The notes under the pieces are model-generated. The model was not told where the DNA came from. It was given only the letters and a program-made list of their open reading frames with translations, and made no database searches. Both the position numbers and the translations under genes were made by a program. A stretch of 64,000 bases of DNA from an uncultured Dehalococcoidia bacterium (lineage in GTDB: Bacteria > Chloroflexota > Dehalococcoidia > Lucifugimonadales > UBA3495), in contig OY282565.1 in assembly GCA_958296445.1 (NCBI GenBank), positions 1,939,570 through 2,003,569 of the forward strand, written 5' to 3'. Below, in pieces: positions 1 through 9,002 of this stretch (positions are counted from its first letter, which is position 1; every line of letters begins with the position of its first letter).

Positions 1-1134
1 CAGAATGTTCATCGGAATCATAGACATTCCGGTGATGCTGGCAAAGGCTTTGCGCCCGAAGTAGACGCCCCGGATGGCGGTGGTCAAAGGATTGCGCCCG
101 CCGAATCCAATGCCCATCAGCACGGCGAACAGGTAGACCATCGGCGCGGTTTCGGCCAGTATCAGGGCCAGCACCGCCCCGGACTGCACGGCGGAGAATC
201 CGAACAGGGCTAGGCGTATGGGCAGGCGGTCTCCCACGTAGCCGCCGATTAGCGTGAAAATCGCCGCTACGCCGGTGTAGGCGCCGACTACCCATCCGAT
301 CGTCTGCAAGGAAAAGCCCCGGTCGTCCAGCATCGGGCCTAGGTGAACCGTGATGGTGACTATCACGATGGACGAGCAGGCGTGGCCCATAGTTATGAGC
401 CAGAAGTTTTTGGTTCGTACCGCCTCTTGCCAAGTGTAGTCCTGCCCGTTGCCTGCCGCGCCGGGGGCGGCGGATTGCCTTACTCTGGCGGCCGCGGCGT
501 CGCCGTCGGGATAATGCCCGTAGGGTTCCGGGGAGTTGCGGATGAGCAGGGACAGGGGAAAGGCGACGGCAATCAGGAACAGGCCGATGCCTAGGGCAGT
601 GTTGCGCCACCCGGGGCGGCCCACGGCGTCGGGGTCTATGGCGAAGGCCAGCAGCGGCACCAAGACCATACCGCCCACCAGAAAGCCCTCCATTGACAGG
701 GCCATAGCCGTGGAGCGGTTGCGGGCGAACCAGTTGTTCAGGACGGTCATCATCGGCATCCAAGTGCCGAGGCCGACGCCCATACTCATCACAACGAAGG
801 CGGCGTAGAAGTGCCAGATGTTCTCCATCCGGCTCATAATGACGAACCCGCCCCCGGCAATGACCAGCCCGATAAGCACCATTCGCCGCGAACCGAGCTT
901 GTCTATCAGGTAGCCGCTGATGGGGCCCATAATGGAGCCTTCCACCCGGCTCAGGGAAAAGGCGATGGATAGCTGGGTGCGGGACCAGGCGAATTCCCGC
1001 TCCAGCACGACGAACCAGGCGGTCATTCCTTGGAACAAGGGGACGGTGCCGATGACCATAATGAAGGCGGCGACGCCAACCAGGGCCCAGCCGTAGAATA
1101 TGCGGCGGGGGAACAGCCCGCGGGCAATGCTCAT
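1..1134 (-). CDS. MFS transporter (3' end outside window)
   Basis: Multi-pass major facilitator superfamily permease; 378 codons are visible with no stop before the window edge. The start ATG at 1134 is followed by an MSIARGLFPRR leader and a first membrane segment. The loop 2-3 motif GYLIDKLGSRRMV is the MFS motif A region, and further hydrophobic helices follow around a hydrophilic central loop. It is a paralogue of the next gene upstream (both have FYGW near the start and WSRTQL after helix 1), so the two are a tandem duplication 75 bp apart and probably cotranscribed. The pattern resembles OFA/monocarboxylate-type porters, but the substrate cannot be read from the sequence. Confidence 0.9.
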   Translation of the reverse strand, partial: MSIARGLFPRRIFYGWALVGVAAFIMVIGTVPLFQGMTAWFVVLEREFAWSRTQLSIAFSLSRVEGSIMGPISGYLIDKLGSRRMVLIGLVIAGGGFVIMSRMENIWHFYAAFVVMSMGVGLGTWMPMMTVLNNWFARNRSTAMALSMEGFLVGGMVLVPLLAFAIDPDAVGRPGWRNTALGIGLFLIAVAFPLSLLIRNSPEPYGHYPDGDAAAARVRQSAAPGAAGNGQDYTWQEAVRTKNFWLITMGHACSSIVIVTITVHLGPMLDDRGFSLQTIGWVVGAYTGVAAIFTLIGGYVGDRLPIRLALFGFSAVQSGAVLALILAETAPMVYLFAVLMGIGFGGRNPLTTAIRGVYFGRKAFASITGMSMIPMNIL

Positions 1135-1209
1135 AGGGCGTCCGCGGGCCGGGGGTATAGCGCGGCGATGGGCGGTTGCGGAAGGTGGCGGCGGTGAATG
1201 AGGGGCATA

Positions 1210-2547
1210 TTATGAGTCGTCCGCCGCCGAGGCTACTGCGGGCGCGGGCTGGGCGGCAGGGAGTTTCGGCCGCCGGGCGATGAGAAACAGCAGCGCCCCG
1301 ATGCCGTCCAGTACGGCGAGGGTCAAGAAGGCCAAATCGTAGTCGCCCAGTTGGTCGCGCATAATGCCGGCCAACGGCGCGGAAATCATCAGCAGGATGT
1401 TCATTGGCACGGTGGATATGCCGAGGATTCTGCCAAAGGAGGCCCGGCCAAAGTACTCTCCCCGTATCGCCGTGGTGAGGGGAGTGCGCCCGCCGAATCC
1501 GATGCCGAACAGGATGGCGAACACGTAGAACATCGTCAGACTATGCGATATGGTGATTAAGACCACGGCTATGCCCTGTATCATCGTGAACAGGAACAGC
1601 GCGATGTTCTTGGGGATGCGGTCGCCGATGTAGCCGCCCGCCAGTTGGAAGGGCAGGGACACAAAGTTATAGAGGGCGACAACGAAGCCGACGGTGGTTA
1701 AGCTGTAGCCTAGGTCGGTGGTCATCATCAATCCCAAGTGGGACATAATGGCTAGGATAATCATGGAAGCGAAGCCGTGGCCGAAGGCGATGCACCAGAA
1801 TGCCTGAGTGCGCAGGGCCTGCCCCACCGTAAGCTCCGGCTCCGGGGGAAGGGAGGCGGCTATCTCGGCCGGTGTCCGTTCCCGCTGGACGGCTGGCCGC
1901 TGTTCGGGCTGGTCGCCGTCGGGCAGCAGGCCCATATCTTGGGGCCGGTTGCGGATAACCAGCGGCAGCAGCAATGCCCCGGCCAGCATCACCGCGGCGA
2001 TAATCAGCGCGGTATTGCGCCAGCTATGCTCGGTTACTATGCCGCCCAGCCGGTTGAAGTCCGGGTCTATGGCCCAGCCAAGAACCGGCACTATCACAAT
2101 CGCGCCGGCGGTCATTACGGACATAGAGATGCCCATAGCCGTGCCGCGCCACCGGCCGAACCAGTTGTTCAGCATAGTCATCAGCGGCACCCAGCCGCCC
2201 AGCCCCTGCCCTAGGGACATCAACACGAAAGCCAGGTAGAAAATCCACAGGGCATTAACCTGGCTGAATATGGCGAAGGCGACGGCAAGCACGGTCAACC
2301 CAATCAGCACCATTTTTCTGGTGCCTAGCTTGTCGGCCAGGTAGCCTTCGAGGGGGCCGAACAGGGCTCCTTCGGCGCGGGTGAAGGTGAGGGCCAAACC
2401 TAGCTGGGTGCGGCTCCAGCCGAAGTGACTCTCTAGGGCCACGGCCCAAACGGCCATGCCGTGAAAGACCGGCACCGCCGATATGACCATCACCAGCCCG
2501 GATATGCCGGACAGCCACCAGCCATAGAAGACGCGGCGTTGTCTCAC
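1210..2547 (-). CDS. MFS transporter
   Basis: Complete 445-residue major facilitator superfamily permease, normal length for the family, with about 12 hydrophobic segments. Motif A is seen as GYLADKLGTRKMV near residue 70. A hydrophilic loop rich in Pro, Glu and Arg at about residues 200-235 separates the two six-helix halves. It lies upstream of its truncated paralogue on the same strand. The mix of a WSRTQLG motif after helix 1 and FYGWW at the start suggests a monocarboxylate/oxalate-formate-like porter; the substrate is unknown. Confidence 0.92.
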   Translation of the reverse strand: MRQRRVFYGWWLSGISGLVMVISAVPVFHGMAVWAVALESHFGWSRTQLGLALTFTRAEGALFGPLEGYLADKLGTRKMVLIGLTVLAVAFAIFSQVNALWIFYLAFVLMSLGQGLGGWVPLMTMLNNWFGRWRGTAMGISMSVMTAGAIVIVPVLGWAIDPDFNRLGGIVTEHSWRNTALIIAAVMLAGALLLPLVIRNRPQDMGLLPDGDQPEQRPAVQRERTPAEIAASLPPEPELTVGQALRTQAFWCIAFGHGFASMIILAIMSHLGLMMTTDLGYSLTTVGFVVALYNFVSLPFQLAGGYIGDRIPKNIALFLFTMIQGIAVVLITISHSLTMFYVFAILFGIGFGGRTPLTTAIRGEYFGRASFGRILGISTVPMNILLMISAPLAGIMRDQLGDYDLAFLTLAVLDGIGALLFLIARRPKLPAAQPAPAVASAADDS

Positions 2548-3072
2548 GCTGGCCTCCTGTCAGGCGCCGGTTCTGCCGGTTCTGTAGTCGCCGTGAAAAA
2601 CAGCGGTTTGCCTCCTAAGGGTGTCGGCGCAGGGCAAGTTGCGCCGCCGATAACATTCAATAAGTATAATGTTTAACTTAGTGTATCCTAATCCATAATA
2701 CAGCAGGATTCAAGGGGCGGCGCCGGGAAGGCAGGGGGGGTCGGAGGGCGGTCGGGGCAGCCACGCCGGGGCAGCCGCACCGGGGCAACCACGCCGGGGC
2801 AGCCACACCGGGGCAACCACACCGGGGCAGCCACAAGGGTTGCCCCTACATCCATCCGCACAGGCGCCCGCCACCTGCGGGCCGGATGTTCCGGTGATAG
2901 GGGGTTGCCCCTACATCCGCGGCGGCGGGCGGGCATTTCCCAAGCTGGGCGTGACGTGGTAAATTGGGGGCGCGGAAATGGCCGCGGGGCGGCTGTCTTG
3001 GGCCCGGGGCGCCTGCGGTCAAGCCGGCCCTTCGGCAAGCTCAGGGTGATTCAGGATTATAAGGGAGGACTG
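2548..3072. other. Intergenic region with repeats
   Basis: No gene is supported. It separates the MFS pair (minus) from the luciferase-like gene (plus), so both promoters must lie here. An AT-rich stretch at 2650-2700 includes TATAAT at 2665. A 14-nt tandem array lies at 2753-2836, then two copies of a GGGTTGCCCCTACATCC repeat (about 2838 and 2901), and near 3029 a short dispersed element containing CTTCGGCAAGCTCAGGGT. Confidence 0.6.
2753..2836. repeat. 14-nt tandem repeat, six copies
   Basis: Six consecutive copies of a unit close to CGGGGCAGCCACGC, varying only at an A/G in the middle and at the 3' end. The reading frames through it give low-complexity peptides, so it is treated as non-coding. 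Confidence 0.75.
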
Positions 3073-4158
3073 ATGAAATACGGAATGTTTATGATGCCCT
3101 CGCATCCGCCGGAACGCGAGATGTATGCCGCCCACCAGTGGGATTTGGACTGCTTGCAGCTTGCCGACGAACTGGGATTTTCCGAGGCCTGGATTGGCGA
3201 GCATTTCACTTCTCCTTGGGAACCGATTCCCGCCCCCGACCTGATGATTGCCCAGGCACTGATGCGCACCAAGAACATCAAGCTCTGCACGGGCGTCCAC
3301 CTGCTGCCGTACCACCATCCCGCCGAGCTGGCCTGTAGGGTGGCCTATCTTGACCACATGGCCCAGGGTCGGTTTATGTTCGGCATCGGCTCCAGCGGCC
3401 TGCCCACCGACTACCGGCTGTTCGATGTGGACGGGATGAACGGCCAGCACCGCCGTATGACCCGCGAGGCCATAGACATCATCCTGAAGCTGTGGGCCAG
3501 CGAGGAACCCTTTGAGTACAAGGGCGATTTCTGGGACGTGAATTACCCGGAGCCGATGCTGGACACGCTGCGCTTCTTTATCAAGCCTTACCAGAAGCCC
3601 CACCCGCCCATCGGCGTCGCTTCGGTGAGCATTGGCTCCGAAACGCTGAAAATCGCCGGGGAGCGGGGCTTCATTCCCATGAGCCTAGCGATGAACCATG
3701 ATTACGTCATCAGCCATTGGGACGCTATCGCCGAGGGCGCGGCCCGCAGCGGGCGGACGCCCAAACGCTCGGACTGGCGCATCACCCGCGACGTGTGGGT
3801 GGCCGATTCGGACGACGAAGCCTATGACGGCGCCATCAACGGGATGCTGGGCCGGGTCTGGGGCGACTACCTGCTGCCCCTGTTCGACACTTTCGGGCTG
3901 CTTCACGTAATCAAGCACGACTCCAGTGTGCCGGACTCGGCGGTGACGCCTGAGTATATGGCGGACCACGTCTGGCTCATCGGCTCGCCCGACACGGTGG
4001 AGAAGCGGCTGCTGAGTCTCTATGAGATGTGCGGCGGCTTCGGCACCCTGCTCACGCTGATCTACGACAACATCGAAAACCAGCAGGGCTGGGAAAAGTC
4101 CTTGAACCTGTTCGCCAACGAGGTGATGCCGCGGTTCGCGGAGTTGACGCCGGATTAG
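3073..4158 (+). CDS. LLM-class flavin-dependent oxidoreductase
   Basis: Bacterial luciferase-like (FMN-dependent, TIM-barrel) monooxygenase of 361 residues. Start chosen at ATG 3073, behind GGGAGG at 3063-3068, where similarity to the family begins (MKYGMFMMPSHPP); an upstream in-frame extension looks non-coding. Family landmarks: ADELGFSEAWIGEHF near residue 35, a strand ending in LCTGVHLLPYHHP, GRFMFGIGSSGLP near residue 105, and the late element HVWLIGSPDTVEKRL that ends the barrel. Such enzymes oxidise small organic substrates with reduced FMN and O2; the actual substrate is unknown. SAR202-like Chloroflexota are known for expansions of this family. It appears monocistronic. Confidence 0.92.
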   Translation: MKYGMFMMPSHPPEREMYAAHQWDLDCLQLADELGFSEAWIGEHFTSPWEPIPAPDLMIAQALMRTKNIKLCTGVHLLPYHHPAELACRVAYLDHMAQGRFMFGIGSSGLPTDYRLFDVDGMNGQHRRMTREAIDIILKLWASEEPFEYKGDFWDVNYPEPMLDTLRFFIKPYQKPHPPIGVASVSIGSETLKIAGERGFIPMSLAMNHDYVISHWDAIAEGAARSGRTPKRSDWRITRDVWVADSDDEAYDGAINGMLGRVWGDYLLPLFDTFGLLHVIKHDSSVPDSAVTPEYMADHVWLIGSPDTVEKRLLSLYEMCGGFGTLLTLIYDNIENQQGWEKSLNLFANEVMPRFAELTPD

Positions 4159-4189
4159 CTGCGTCTAATCTCGAGGCGATTGTGAAATT

Positions 4190-4214
4190 CCTCCCCCGGA
4201 GGGGGGAGGGGTTT
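4190..4214 (+). repeat. GC-rich palindromic element (R3 family), possible terminator
   Basis: CCTCCCCCGGAGGGGGGAGG forms a GC stem followed by GGTTTTGC, 30 bp after the luciferase-like gene. The same core recurs near 12030, 38120-38350, 50110 and 56045. It could double as a transcription terminator here. Confidence 0.5.
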
Positions 4215-4309
4215 TGCAATCGCCTCAACGCTTGGATAGAGCTTGACTTACTTGCGATTGCTTGTTACTTTCAGGGGGCGGCGCTAACCTGTTGAAAAGG
4301 TGAATCAAG

Positions 4310-4343
4310 GGAGCGGCAGGTTACGGCCTACCGCCCCTTTTTC
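4310..4343 (+). terminator. Putative intrinsic terminator
   Basis: Stem GCGGCAGG / CCTACCGC (one mismatch) around TTACGG, followed by CCCTTTTTC. It lies between the luciferase-like gene and the convergent membrane-protein gene. Confidence 0.5.
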
Positions 4344-4375
4344 ATTTCCATACCTTGCGGGGTTGTCACGGCCAC

Positions 4376-4996
4376 TTAAGGCAATATAAAAATTCGCGGC
4401 AACTTTGGCAGCAACGGCAACAGGTTGACGGCTACCACGTTGTAGAGCTCGTATATGGTGCCGGCGACCACTGCCGTGTGCCACGGCGTCCAGCCGTACA
4501 GGATGCAGCGATAGTTGTGGCTGATTAACCAGACTGGCCCGGCTATGATGTAGCAGGGTATTGTGGTGAGCGAAAAGGGTTGCTGGAACACGTTCTCCAT
4601 ATCTTGCGGGCTGGGCAGCGCGTGGTAGGTGACATTGGCTGTCACCAGTATAGCCCCGACTATTATGAGCGCCTCAACTGCGCCGAGCTTGCCATCGCCC
4701 GTTAAGTATTCGGCCAGCCCAATAAAAGCCGCCCATACCGCTAACCCCATCAGTAGCGGGGCGATGCCGATTAGCAGGTGCTTACCGGCGCCGGGAGGCC
4801 CTTGGTGTCTGACATATCCGGCGCGGTTACCGGGGTCATTGCGGATTATGTAGCGCACTTCCAACACCTTGTGGCCGACAGCATAACAAGCCAATTGATG
4901 GGCCAGCTCGTGAAAAAAGGACCCCGGCCAAGTCAGCCAGAGCATAAAGGACGAGCTTCTGATAAGGAATCGCTGGACGCGCCGCCATAGTTTCAT
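4376..4996 (-). CDS. M50-like membrane protein with HELAH motif
   Basis: 206-residue polytopic membrane protein. ATG 4996 is preceded by AGAGGAAG. After one hydrophobic segment comes SFFHELAHQLACY at about residues 27-39; the HExxH pattern in a membrane context is the zinc site of site-2-protease-like M50 peptidases. Further segments follow (IGIAPLLMGLAVW, VEALIIVGAILVT, TTIPCYIIAGPVWL) together with an ALPSPQD loop. The M50 signature NxxPxxxxDG that supplies the third zinc ligand appears only as NLLPLLPKLP near the C-terminus, without Asp-Gly. It may therefore be an inactive or divergent metallopeptidase, or a relative with another ligand. Its target is unknown. Confidence 0.6.
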   Translation of the reverse strand: MKLWRRVQRFLIRSSSFMLWLTWPGSFFHELAHQLACYAVGHKVLEVRYIIRNDPGNRAGYVRHQGPPGAGKHLLIGIAPLLMGLAVWAAFIGLAEYLTGDGKLGAVEALIIVGAILVTANVTYHALPSPQDMENVFQQPFSLTTIPCYIIAGPVWLISHNYRCILYGWTPWHTAVVAGTIYELYNVVAVNLLPLLPKLPRIFILP

Positions 4997-5405
4997 AGCT
5001 TCCTCTCTGCCGGTTGTATTTCTTTCATCGTTAGGTATACTATTATTCGACCGCTTTGGGTTTGGCGTACCGGATAGGCCAACCGTACACGCCTGATTAT
5101 ACCCAATCGTATCCATAGGGGCGCGTCATTCGGGGGGCTTTCGCAGCAGGCATTTTGTCCAAGGGGCTGCCCGGATGCTGGGCGGCCTTTCGTTTCGGGT
5201 CTTTCGGTTTTCAGCCTGCCCCGGCGGCTTTGCGGGAATGGCGGAGCAGGCTTGGGCTGGGCAGGGATGGCGGTTGCCTTAGCGAAAATGGAGGAATAGG
5301 CATTGTTGGCGGGTAGCGAATTGGAAGGCTTGGCTTTTATTATGGAATCTGGAGGCGGCGTCTTTTAGAATCTTTGAGGGATGCGCCGCGCAGGAGGAAA
5401 ATAGG
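4997..5405. other. Divergent intergenic region
   Basis: 409 bp between the M50-like gene (minus) and the lipoprotein gene (plus). It is AT-richer near 5030-5110, the probable promoter area of the minus-strand gene. No ORF, tRNA or recognised repeat is supported. Confidence 0.5.
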
Positions 5406-5888
5406 ATGCTCAAGGTATTGCCGCCGGTTATTGTTGGGTTGTTGCTGACGCTGTTGTTGTCTGTGGCTTGCGCCGGTGGGGGTGAGCCGGATGACTCCGA
5501 TGCCGTTATTGGGGAGCACATGGTTGCCGAGGCTACGCTGGCGGCGCACTATATCGCCGCTGCCGTGCAAGCCGGTATGACGCCGGACGAAATCAACGCC
5601 ACGCTGCAACAAATCGCCAGAGAAACGGTCATCAGCGAGTTTTGGATTAGCGACGAAACCGGGAACATTGAGTTCAGCAGCGTTCCCGGCTCGGATTTCT
5701 CCTTTGGCACCGACCCTAACGCCGACCAGCAGGCCGCGCCTTTTGCCGCGCTGTTGCTGGGGCAGGAATCGGTGGTGGTGCAGGAGGCGCAGCCCCGGGA
5801 TTTGGACGGCGCGGTGTTCCGGTATGTAGCCGTGGTTGGTGTTGACGGCCCGCGCATCGTGCAGGTGGGGTTGAAGGGGGCGGAATAG
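5406..5888 (+). CDS. Cache-like lipoprotein
   Basis: 160 residues, behind the strong Shine-Dalgarno AGGAGG at 5393-5398. The N-terminus is a lipoprotein signal peptide ending LLSVAC (Cys22), so the mature protein should be anchored outside the membrane. The rest is helical, then carries a strand pattern VISEFWISDETGNIEFSS (about residues 76-93) that resembles the PAS-like core of single Cache sensor domains, ending RYVAVVGVDGPRIVQVG. No signalling domain is attached. It may bind a small ligand; the Cache assignment comes from pattern reading only. It lies 5' of the ATP-grasp operon but is separated by about 245 bp. Confidence 0.6.
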   Translation: MLKVLPPVIVGLLLTLLLSVACAGGGEPDDSDAVIGEHMVAEATLAAHYIAAAVQAGMTPDEINATLQQIARETVISEFWISDETGNIEFSSVPGSDFSFGTDPNADQQAAPFAALLLGQESVVVQEAQPRDLDGAVFRYVAVVGVDGPRIVQVGLKGAE

Positions 5889-6134
5889 GCGGCGCTTGCC
5901 GCTGGTCGCCGCGCTCTCAGGCAAGGGTGCGGAGCGCGGCGTCCGAATTGGTGCTGTGCGGGTTTCCTCTCAGAATGACAATCGGCCAGAATGACAGGGG
6001 GGCGGTGTGGCGGATGGTGGTTTGGCAATCGTGAGTCTCTGGGGCTGCCGTTAATTACCTCGTAACATTTGCGTTTTAGAATTTGGGGTAGCGTGGGTTG
6101 GGAAGGTTCGATACAATCGGGAGGGATTGGCGGT

Positions 6135-7514
6135 TTGGTTGCTGCATCGGCGAAGGGCGTCCGGTTTTATAGCGAATGGCAGGATTCGGGCGGACGGGTT
6201 AGGCCGCATTACGCGGGATTGGCGGAGGCGGCCGGGGGGCTTGGCTCGGGGGGGCTGGCCGGGCGGTGGGATAGCGCCCGGCGGCGGGTTGACTTGGAAG
6301 CGGTCACTTTTTACTTGGATCCCGGCAGTTATAGGGTTATGCCTACCGATTTTCTGCCCCGGGTGATTCCGCTGGAGCATTGGGAAACCATCGCGGCCGG
6401 GGTTTCGCAGCGTATCCGGGCTATCAACCGCTTTTTGGCTGACCTGTATAACGGCGGGCAGGATGTGGTGCCGGACGAGGTGATTTACACTTCGCAGTAT
6501 TTCTACCCGGAGGTTCAGGGGTTTCGCCCGCCCAAAGACGTGTTCGTCCATATCTACGGCGTTGACTTGGTGCATCTGGGGGATGGGCGGTATGTGGCGC
6601 TGGAGGACAACCTGCGCATCCCATCCGGCATTTCCTATCAGCTCAAGGCTGTGGGGCTGGCGGCGGAAATTCTGCCTGAATTCACCGACGGGTATGAGAT
6701 ACTGTCTTATGACATCCGCGACTCTTACCTTAATATGTTCCGCTCCTTGTCCGGCAACCCGGAGCCGGTGTGCGTGCTGCTTACCGACGGGAAGTATGGG
6801 GCCGCCTTTTTCGAGCATCGCTATCTTTCCGACCTGCTGGGTATTCCGCTGGTGGAGGGGCCGGACTTGTATGTCGGGCAGGACGGGCGGGTATATGTCC
6901 GCACCTTGGACCGGGATATTCCGGTGGATGTGATTTACCGGCGGGTGGAGGACTTGGACTTGTTCGTTCCCGGCCTGCGGGGGGCCTACTTGGAGGGCAA
7001 GGTGGCGCTGGTCAACGGCATCGGCACGGGGGCGGCGGACGATAAGCTGGTGTTCCTCTGGGTGCCGCAAATGATTGAGCGTTACTTGGGGGAGGCGCCG
7101 GTTCTGGAGCAGGCCGTCAGCTACAATCTGGCGGATCTGGACAGCCGCCGCTATGTTCTGGAGAACTTGGATGGTCTGGTTATCAAAACCCGTCAAGGGT
7201 ACGGCGGGCTGGGGGTGTTCGTGATGCCGGACTTGGGGGCGGCCTATAAAGCGCGGGTCGCCAACAACATTTTGCAAAATCCGCTGATGTTTATAGCCCA
7301 AGAGACGTTGGATTTTTCCCAGCACATGGTTTTTAATGAACAGAGCGGCAGCCTGGAGCCTCGGCACATAGACCTGCGGGTATTCGCGGCGCAGAGCGGC
7401 GACGGGAGCGTTTCGGTGTTTCCCGGCGGCCTTACGCGGGTTGCCTTGCCCGGCAGCCGAATCACAAACAACTCGTCCGGTGGCTTATGCAAACCGACGT
7501 GGGTGGTGCGCTAG
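6135..7514 (+). CDS. Circularly permuted ATP-grasp ligase (DUF404/407 type)
   Basis: About 459 residues with TTG start at 6135, nine bases after GGGAGGG (6119-6125); another in-frame TTG at 6069 has no such site. Landmarks of the circularly permuted ATP-grasp family: IRAINRFLADLYNG, FHPEV-like YFYPEVQGF, GRYVALEDNLRIPSGISY (about residues 150-167), VDVIYRRVEDLDLF, NGIGTGAADDK, and the terminal NNSSGG...PTWVVR, which matches the usual end of the family. Such proteins are predicted to ligate amino groups to carboxylates and occur with transglutaminase and alpha-E proteins, as here. The biological product is unknown. Confidence 0.88.
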   Translation: MVAASAKGVRFYSEWQDSGGRVRPHYAGLAEAAGGLGSGGLAGRWDSARRRVDLEAVTFYLDPGSYRVMPTDFLPRVIPLEHWETIAAGVSQRIRAINRFLADLYNGGQDVVPDEVIYTSQYFYPEVQGFRPPKDVFVHIYGVDLVHLGDGRYVALEDNLRIPSGISYQLKAVGLAAEILPEFTDGYEILSYDIRDSYLNMFRSLSGNPEPVCVLLTDGKYGAAFFEHRYLSDLLGIPLVEGPDLYVGQDGRVYVRTLDRDIPVDVIYRRVEDLDLFVPGLRGAYLEGKVALVNGIGTGAADDKLVFLWVPQMIERYLGEAPVLEQAVSYNLADLDSRRYVLENLDGLVIKTRQGYGGLGVFVMPDLGAAYKARVANNILQNPLMFIAQETLDFSQHMVFNEQSGSLEPRHIDLRVFAAQSGDGSVSVFPGGLTRVALPGSRITNNSSGGLCKPTWVVR

Positions 7515-8443
7515 ATACCGTGGCCGCTTCGTTCATATATGCGGCCCGGTACGGCTATTCCGATACGGTGATTCACAACGATAACCAGCTCCGCGTCTTT
7601 CCGAGGGAAGGCGAGGGGCAGTTTGCCGGTGCGACCGAACTCTGGTCGGTTCCCCCGGGGCGGGGGGTTGACTATCAGGATCGGTTCGGCAACCGGGTGC
7701 GGCGGCTGCGGGTCGTTGAGCCGCACACTACTTTTGTTGTGGCCGCCGCCGGAAGGGTGCGCCTTTCCACGGAGCTGCCGGTTGGCTATGACGTTTCCAT
7801 CGCCAGCCTACAGGGGCTGTCGGAGGGCTTTGAGTATACGTTTATATCGCCGCTGGTTGACCCGGACAAGGTGGCCGGGCTGGCCGCCAGCGTTGCGGAC
7901 GGGGACGGTTCGTTGCTGGGGGCGGTCAACGGCGTCGTGCGGTGGGTTTACGAAAACATCATTTATAAGCGCGGGACGACATCCGTTAGCACCACCGCCG
8001 AGCAGGTGCTGGCGGCGGGCGAGGGGGTCTGCCAGGACAAGACGCATCTGGCTCTGGGGATGTTGCGGGCGCTGAAAATTCCTTGCCGCTATGCCAGCGG
8101 GCTGCTTACTGGGCAGACCGGCGAAACCCATTCTTGGGTGGAGTTTTATCATCCTAATCATGGCTGGCTGGGGGCTGATCCGACCAAGGGGCTTATCCTG
8201 CCCCCGGCGAGGGATTACGTCAAGCTGGGCGTGGGCCGGGATTATACCGACGTTTCTCCGGTGACCGGCTCTTTCTTGTCCAAAGGGGGGACATCGGGTA
8301 TCGCCGCCATCGCCGCCGTGGTAGTGGATGGCGAGCAGCCTACTCTGGAGGACGCGCTGGAGCTGCTGGAGGGGGCTTATGTGGTTCAGAACGAAAACGT
8401 CAGCGTCGGCTTCCCGATAGAGAGGCCGGAGAGAGACAGATGA
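7487..8443 (+). CDS. Transglutaminase-like cysteine protease family protein
   Basis: 318 residues, overlapping the ATP-grasp gene by 28 bp. The N-terminal about 110 residues match the beta-rich bacterial transglutaminase N-domain (RYGYSDTVIHNDNQLRVFP is typical). The papain-like core follows: Cys in AAGEGVCQDKTHLALGMLR, His in GETHSWVEFY and Asp in GADPTKG, so the Cys-His-Asp triad is complete. It likely hydrolyses or transfers amide bonds in peptides made by the neighbouring ATP-grasp enzyme; this role follows from the conserved gene neighbourhood, not from data. Confidence 0.88.
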   Translation: MQTDVGGALDTVAASFIYAARYGYSDTVIHNDNQLRVFPREGEGQFAGATELWSVPPGRGVDYQDRFGNRVRRLRVVEPHTTFVVAAAGRVRLSTELPVGYDVSIASLQGLSEGFEYTFISPLVDPDKVAGLAASVADGDGSLLGAVNGVVRWVYENIIYKRGTTSVSTTAEQVLAAGEGVCQDKTHLALGMLRALKIPCRYASGLLTGQTGETHSWVEFYHPNHGWLGADPTKGLILPPARDYVKLGVGRDYTDVSPVTGSFLSKGGTSGIAAIAAVVVDGEQPTLEDALELLEGAYVVQNENVSVGFPIERPERDR

Positions 8444-8976
8444 GCGACAGCACGGATTCGAGGGCGATTGCGCTGGGCGCGAACCGCTGGATTACCGATT
8501 CCCGGGTCTATAATCTGGTGTGGCTGGGGCGCTGGATTGAGCGGGCTCAGACCATCGCCCGCGTGGTGCGCTGGGCGGCGCGGCAGGATTTGGACTGGGG
8601 ATCGCAGGGGCTGGAGACTGTCCTCGGGATGGCGGCCAGTATTCGCGGCGTTAATGTTGGCCCGGGCGATACCGCTCTCGAAATGATGTTGACTCGCGAC
8701 AGCAGCGCGTCGCTGCGGGGCTGTCTGGTGGCGGCCCGGTTCAATGCTACGCACGTGGCTCCGGTTGAGGTAATCCGGGTTATTGGCGCGGCTATTGAGC
8801 TGATGGATGCCCAGGGGCCGCCTATTACTACCCCCGAAGGCGTGGGCGATCTGATGGATCGGGTGCTGCCGACGCTGGAGGAGCTGCACGCTACCATTGA
8901 AGAAGCCTGGTTTCATTCCGCCCCGCTGTCGGAGGAAGAGGTTTACCGGCGGTTTGTGCAGCAGCAACAGCAATAG
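8440..8976 (+). CDS. Alpha-E domain protein (DUF403), short
   Basis: 178 residues, starting in an ATGA overlap with the transglutaminase stop, so translation is probably coupled. The alpha-helical start SRVYNLVWLGRWIERAQTIARVVRW is the hallmark of alpha-E proteins, the third member of this operon type. Family members are usually near 300 residues, so this one is missing a large part and ends in a polyglutamine run (QQQQQ). No frameshifted continuation was seen downstream. It may be a reduced functional form or a truncated gene. Confidence 0.8.
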   Translation: MSDSTDSRAIALGANRWITDSRVYNLVWLGRWIERAQTIARVVRWAARQDLDWGSQGLETVLGMAASIRGVNVGPGDTALEMMLTRDSSASLRGCLVAARFNATHVAPVEVIRVIGAAIELMDAQGPPITTPEGVGDLMDRVLPTLEELHATIEEAWFHSAPLSEEEVYRRFVQQQQQ

Positions 8977-9002
8977 TAGTAATGGGCGTTTATGGAGTTG
9001 GG

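Noticed and set aside
2688..3038. 116-codon minus-strand frame in the 14-nt tandem array
   Set aside because: Periodic GCPGVVAPVRLPR translation comes from the tandem repeat; no ribosome-binding site.
5150..5215. Hairpin CTGCCCGGATGCTGGGCGG followed by T-rich sequence as terminator
   Set aside because: No gene on the plus strand ends just before it; stem is short and the T tract broken.
6051..7367. 438-codon minus-strand frame opposite the ATP-grasp gene
   Set aside because: Low-complexity His/Gln/Pro-rich translation, no ribosome-binding site, and it lies fully opposite a gene with clear family motifs.
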